A stretch of DNA of 64,000 bases from Euglena gracilis (taxonomy: Eukaryota > Euglenida > Euglenophyceae > Euglenales). The position numbers and the translations under genes are program-made. Positions 61,751 through 64,000 of the stretch are shown in pieces. The stretch lies in assembly GCA_039621445.1 (NCBI GenBank), contig CP154954.1:15952140-16016139 (forward strand), given 5' to 3'. The notes beneath the pieces were generated by a model. That model saw only the letters and a program-made list of their open reading frames with translations. It did no database searches and was not told the DNA's origin. Every line of letters begins with the position of its first letter. Within the stretch, counting starts at the first letter, position 1.

Positions 61751-62250
61751 GCAATACCCCCCCCCCCGCCTGCCCATACCGAGTCGCTCCCGTCTTGCGC
61801 TGCGCATTGTGTTCCATTGCACTGCACCCCAGCGATGCCACACCTGGAGCTGTGGTGTATGGCGGGCTTCCATTGTTGTGTTATGCTCTGCTGTTGTTCT
61901 GTGTTGTGTGCTGCGCCGTGCCCATCACACGTATGGGGTGGTACCAGCCAACAGTGCCTAGGCAATGGTGTTGTTCGATGATTCAAACAGAGGTATGCGG
62001 ATAGATGTTAAGATTAAAATTATTGACCAATAAATAATTTGGTTTTCTATATTCTCAGAGAAAGGGCGGGCTTCAGCTTCTTTTCCGCATTTGCATTCAT
62101 TTCACAGATTCATGAGCTGCAAAATGGGCTGACTGTTGCCAGGCTTAAATCCAAAACGCAAAGCCATTTGTTTCTTGCCAGCTGACACACCCCGTATCAA
62201 CTGCATTTTTCCCATTCCCAAAATGCCATTTTCTTTGTGGTTCAGTGCAC
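61751..62250. other. Non-genic stretch
   Basis: Starts with a C-run after the GATA array; no gene recognised. Confidence 0.5.
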
Positions 62251-62330
62251 ATGACATGGCGTGTCCATGACACCCCCCCCCCCGTGTCAACCGCACTTTC
62301 CCCATATTTTGGCGTGTCAGGACGGGGGGG
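62251..62330 (-). repeat. Small hairpin repeat (TTGACACGG core), copy 3
   Basis: Reverse-strand copy of the unit at 10236-10320 with the same core (AAAGTGCGGTTGACACGG on the minus strand) and both arms recognisable. Confidence 0.82.
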
Positions 62331-63758
62331 GGTAGGAGGGTGGTGTGGAATGGGTTCACCCAGTTAGTCTAACGTTTATGGTAGGGTTTAGGTTTGGTGT
62401 CACCCTCCCCTCAAATGAACCCCCCCAATATAAACCACCTGGGGGCTTTGTTTGGTGACCAAGTATGACCCCCATGCCGATAAGCATCGCAGAAGCGGCA
62501 CAAGACAGGAAAAACCCCCAAAATGCATTGTTTTTTTTCGACAGTTTTTCACGTCCTTTTTGTGGATGTTTAGACGGAAAGTTTGATTGAACTACCCACG
62601 AAAGGAACGATCGATGGAATGCCACTGATTGATGGTAATTAGTCAGCTTAGCCTCCCTGGTGCCCTTTGGACGGTATGTCCGCCATTTCTGAATTTGGAG
62701 TGATCCAAGGTTTGCTCTACAACAAAGACGGAATACTGCTTTTCTAGTTTCCAGGAGAAGGTCCGAGAGGCACCCCGGAAGCACCAGGTTCCAGGCAGCT
62801 GAGGTGGGTGTTTCTCCCAAGTATGTTATTCGATGTTTTCGGTCGCTGTTTCCAAAGGCCATGTTGCGTTCATCCACCCTGGTGATGAATCAGATTCCAA
62901 ACATCAAATGTTTCTTAATTTTGATGTATCTTTTTTAATTTGTATATTAAGAATTCATTACCTGAATACCATCCAGCGCACAGACAACACAGGTGCAAGG
63001 GGTGCTGCACCCATGCACCGATGTGATGTGTCGGCACGAGATTCCCCATTTGTTTTGTCAGGTGTTGGTGCTCTAACAGGAAGAAATATCGACTGGTGGG
63101 CCGGGGGGGGGTCTAATGGGGAACATCCGGGACCACATCCCAAAAAGGTCAAATTGTTTCTTCCAGCGCTTGGATTCAAAATGCTTTTCCCATTGACGAG
63201 ATTTTGTCAGGAAGTGCAAAGATTTTTTTGGACGATTTGAGCAAAAAAATTCATGTCCCAAGACAAAAAGTAATGTGGTGTCAATTTAACCAGGTCACTA
63301 TTTCGGGGGGGGTGTTCCCCACCCCCTGCTCCCCTTGAGTAGTGGAGGGCATGAACCCTGGACGGGATTTCAAGACCCCCAGGGAGGATTTTATTGGGAG
63401 CTTATACTTCGTCAACCCGCTTAGCTGTGCATGTGGCATTCAACACCTCCCCACCTTGCTGAGGCTGGGTTCCACTGGGGGCTCGGTTGGTTACCCAACC
63501 GCAAATTTAGTTCCCTTACTGTACACAGAGAAGCCAAACTATCGGGCGGGTGGAATCCCTGGGTGCGATATGGGTCAATGCGCAGATTTTACAAGAGGCG
63601 TCCGAAGGACATTCGCAGAAACGGTTTTCTGCACACTGGCTGCCTGCTCTTTGGGAAGGCTTCTGGATTGATTGATGGTTGTATGACCTGAGGAGGTGCG
63701 GCCGTCCCTGTCTTGTTCGTGCATTTTTTGAATTCTCTTCTTTTGTTGAGGGTTTGGG
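62331..63758. other. Non-genic stretch
   Basis: The longest open frame (62356-62877, minus, 173 codons) has no recognisable similarity, domain or splice context, and overlaps a C-run/TATAAACC repeat remnant (62415-62445), so it is not called as a gene. 63360-63400 again resembles 54595-54640 ('gggatttcaag…agg…ttttat'). Confidence 0.5.
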
Positions 63759-63964
63759 TTTGGGTTTGGTAACAATTCTTTCCCCTAGCAAAAAGGGGGC
63801 ATGGGGTGCCAGCCCGTTGGTTTCCCTGGAGACCAGAGATCTCAGGCCTAACCACCCCTGCTCTTCCCCTGACAGGGTTCTCCGGTTAGCCTCCGCCACC
63901 GGCCCCCCCCAAACCATATGGCCGTGCCGTTCAGCCTCATGCAGCAGCTCCCCGGTAAGTCCGA
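63759..63964 (+). repeat. Exon-like segment, copy 2
   Basis: Near-identical to the reverse complement of 3138-3347. It contains an acceptor-like end (ctcttcccctgacag, to 63875), a 79-bp exon-like stretch (63876-63954) and the donor CCCCG/GTAAGTCC. A short TTTGGG run (63753-63769) marks its left edge and is one unit longer than in copy 1. Confidence 0.85.
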
Positions 63965-64000
63965 CCTGTGGCTGCAGCTGCGGGGCTCCGAAGCTGCCCG
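63918..64000 (+). CDS. Possible start of an open frame running off the window
   Basis: An ATG in the duplicated segment opens MAVPFSLMQQLPGKSDLWL and remains open to the end of the window (QLRGSEAA). The left copy (minus, 3195 to 3138) preserves MAAPFSLMQQLPGKS. Either this is the 5' part of a real gene whose fragment was captured by the Tc1, or the GTAAGT inside it is used as a donor and the frame is only partly coding. The product is unknown. Confidence 0.22.
   Translation, partial: MAVPFSLMQQLPGKSDLWLQLRGSEAA

Noticed and set aside
62356-62877. 173-codon minus-strand open frame
   Set aside because: No recognisable similarity, no splice or promoter context, and overlap with a C-rich repeat remnant; probably chance.
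63750-63770. TTTGGG repeats as telomere-like sequence
   Set aside because: Only about three units at the edge of a dispersed segment; no telomeric array and the wrong location.

Overview
This is eukaryotic nuclear DNA, most likely from a unicellular alga or other protist with a repeat-rich genome; the species cannot be fixed from the sequence. The evidence is GT-AG introns interrupting open frames (for example 30505-30550 and 54911-55211), cut-and-paste DNA transposons of eukaryotic type (Tc1/mariner, hAT), no bacterial gene layout, and tens of kilobases of tetranucleotide microsatellite. No tRNA, rRNA, CRISPR array or complete undamaged host gene was found.

Left arm (1-10830): mostly non-coding. 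A decayed gene (2272-2611 plus 4017-4650) is split by a 1403-bp Tc1/mariner element (2612-4014) with TIRs and a TA target duplication. That element is itself scrambled: one transposase piece is inverted and a 210-bp exon-like segment, also present at the far right end of the window, sits inside it. Downstream are a 444-bp MITE (7160-7603), several families of dispersed C/G-rich repeats and one doubtful ribosomal-protein-like exon.

Centre (10830-48053): a very large compound microsatellite. Four motifs (TGTA, TGTC, TGCC, TGGA; plus strand) alternate in ordered blocks in one TGNN register. The arrays enclose two diverged copies of a 7-8 kb complex unit (18425-25669 and 38745-46938), giving a repeat with a period of about 20.3 kb. 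A non-autonomous hAT element (29988-30980) with a zinc-finger exon is inserted in a TGGA block, and a short unique segment plus its neighbouring arrays is duplicated almost exactly (29096 and 33706). The very long [16 protein letters not shown] reading frames here are artefacts: these repeats have no stop codon in any of the six frames.

Right arm (48054-64000): an AT-rich stretch without genes, a small GC-rich MITE-like element, and then the most interesting locus. A 6.6-kb segment (51676-58248) is bounded by 26-bp inverted repeats, has a palindromic TGCGCAATTGCGCA-like motif about 40 bp inside each end and many times between, and carries minus-strand genes: a multi-exon ParB-like protein with a charged tail, and a second protein (VLWFDNFW motif) whose paralogue is the broken gene in the left arm. 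This looks like a large, apparently undescribed DNA transposon family, here slightly decayed. The remainder is dispersed repeats, a GATA microsatellite and the second copy of the exon-like segment.
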